Assembly: GCA_029961685.1 (NCBI GenBank)
Contig: JARWKL010000003.1
Location: 18,408,467-18,472,466, forward strand
Direction: 5' to 3'
Length of the DNA: 64,000 nt
DNA from: Aristolochia californica
Lineage: Eukaryota; Streptophyta; Magnoliopsida; Piperales; Aristolochiaceae
Of the stretch, positions 63,830-64,000 are shown in pieces. A program made the translations under genes and the position numbers. Positions within the stretch are counted from its first letter, which is position 1. Each line of letters opens with the position of its first letter. Below the pieces are notes generated by a model. The model had not been told where the DNA came from. It saw only the letters and a program-made list of their open reading frames with translations, and searched no databases.

Positions 63830-64000
63830 TGTTATGGACTCCATAGCATCCCGAGTTATCAACAGGTGTAGGAATTAAATTATGTTATTTCCCTTTTCAT
63901 GTATTTCAATTTAGTTTGGTTTGGTTTGGAGGTAATTTGACGTGATCCAATTGACCCATGGGTCTAGGTTGTATTTTCGTTCCCAAACCTATTTATTGGG
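63830..64000 (+). mobile_element. Gypsy I-family LTR, second copy (cut by window edge)
   Basis: TGTTATGGACTCCATAGC at 63830 and TTTGGTTTGGTTTGG-like repeats match the gypsy I LTR (26602). It is cut at the window end. Another gypsy I element probably follows. Confidence 0.85.

Overview
The window reads as repeat-rich, gene-poor nuclear DNA of a flowering plant. The evidence is: many LTR retrotransposons of both plant superfamilies (Ty1/copia and Ty3/gypsy chromovirus types) primed with the initiator-Met tRNA site TGGTATCAGAGC; LTRs with TATAAATAG promoters; AT-rich spacers; and a decayed piece of a plant glutamate synthase gene. No intact host gene was found. I cannot name the species from sequence alone. 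Family and lineage names below (Reina-like chromovirus, Ivana/Oryco-like copia, Tat/Athila-like) come from remembered motifs, not from a search. Labels copia A, C, D and gypsy I-V are local names for this window.

Layout. 1-1890: a primer-binding-site leader and a reading frame of unknown class, possibly from an old pararetrovirus or retroelement. 1891-6100: pieces of gypsy and copia elements around a glutamate synthase pseudogene fragment. 6110-10346: an old gypsy LTR split by two insertions, a composite miniature (SMART/TRIM-type) retrotransposon (6426-7265, duplication CAACT) and a gag-only gypsy element with both LTRs (7282-10258, duplication CTTAA). 10347-19186: broken copia and gypsy elements, including a nearly complete but dead gypsy pol (14964-18844). 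19187-21949: a copia element with both LTRs and no recognisable protein domain. 22337-33509: a full copia D element on the minus strand, split in gag by gypsy I (26602-31954, duplication GCAAG). 33510-40266: the least TE-dense part, with a complete 373-bp SMART element (34621-34993, duplication AAAAT), microsatellites and a perfect 199-bp tandem duplication. 40267-43496: truncated copia and a gag-only gypsy. 43500-46135: about 15 monomers of a ~179-bp satellite. 46136-53186: a second non-coding copia C, split by a full-length gypsy (47094-52281). 53187-60025: a tandem repeat, then two copia elements head to head forming a large inverted repeat. 60026-64000: copia and Tat/Athila-like gypsy remnants, and the start of another gypsy I copy.

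How the parts relate. Target-site duplications fix the order of several insertions: gypsy I landed inside copia D, gypsy IV inside copia C2, and gypsy III and the SMART composite inside an older gypsy LTR. Autonomous-type elements (gypsy I and IV, copia A and D) sit beside size-reduced relatives (gypsy III, gypsy V, the copia C family, SMARTs) that share the priming site and LTR-end signals and could have been mobilised in trans. All pol genes seen carry stops, frameshifts or lost catalytic residues. The most unusual material is the 179-bp satellite with a conserved palindrome, the composite SMART/gypsy insertion, the recurrent non-coding copia C family, and the long G/C homopolymers, two of which lie in polypurine tracts.
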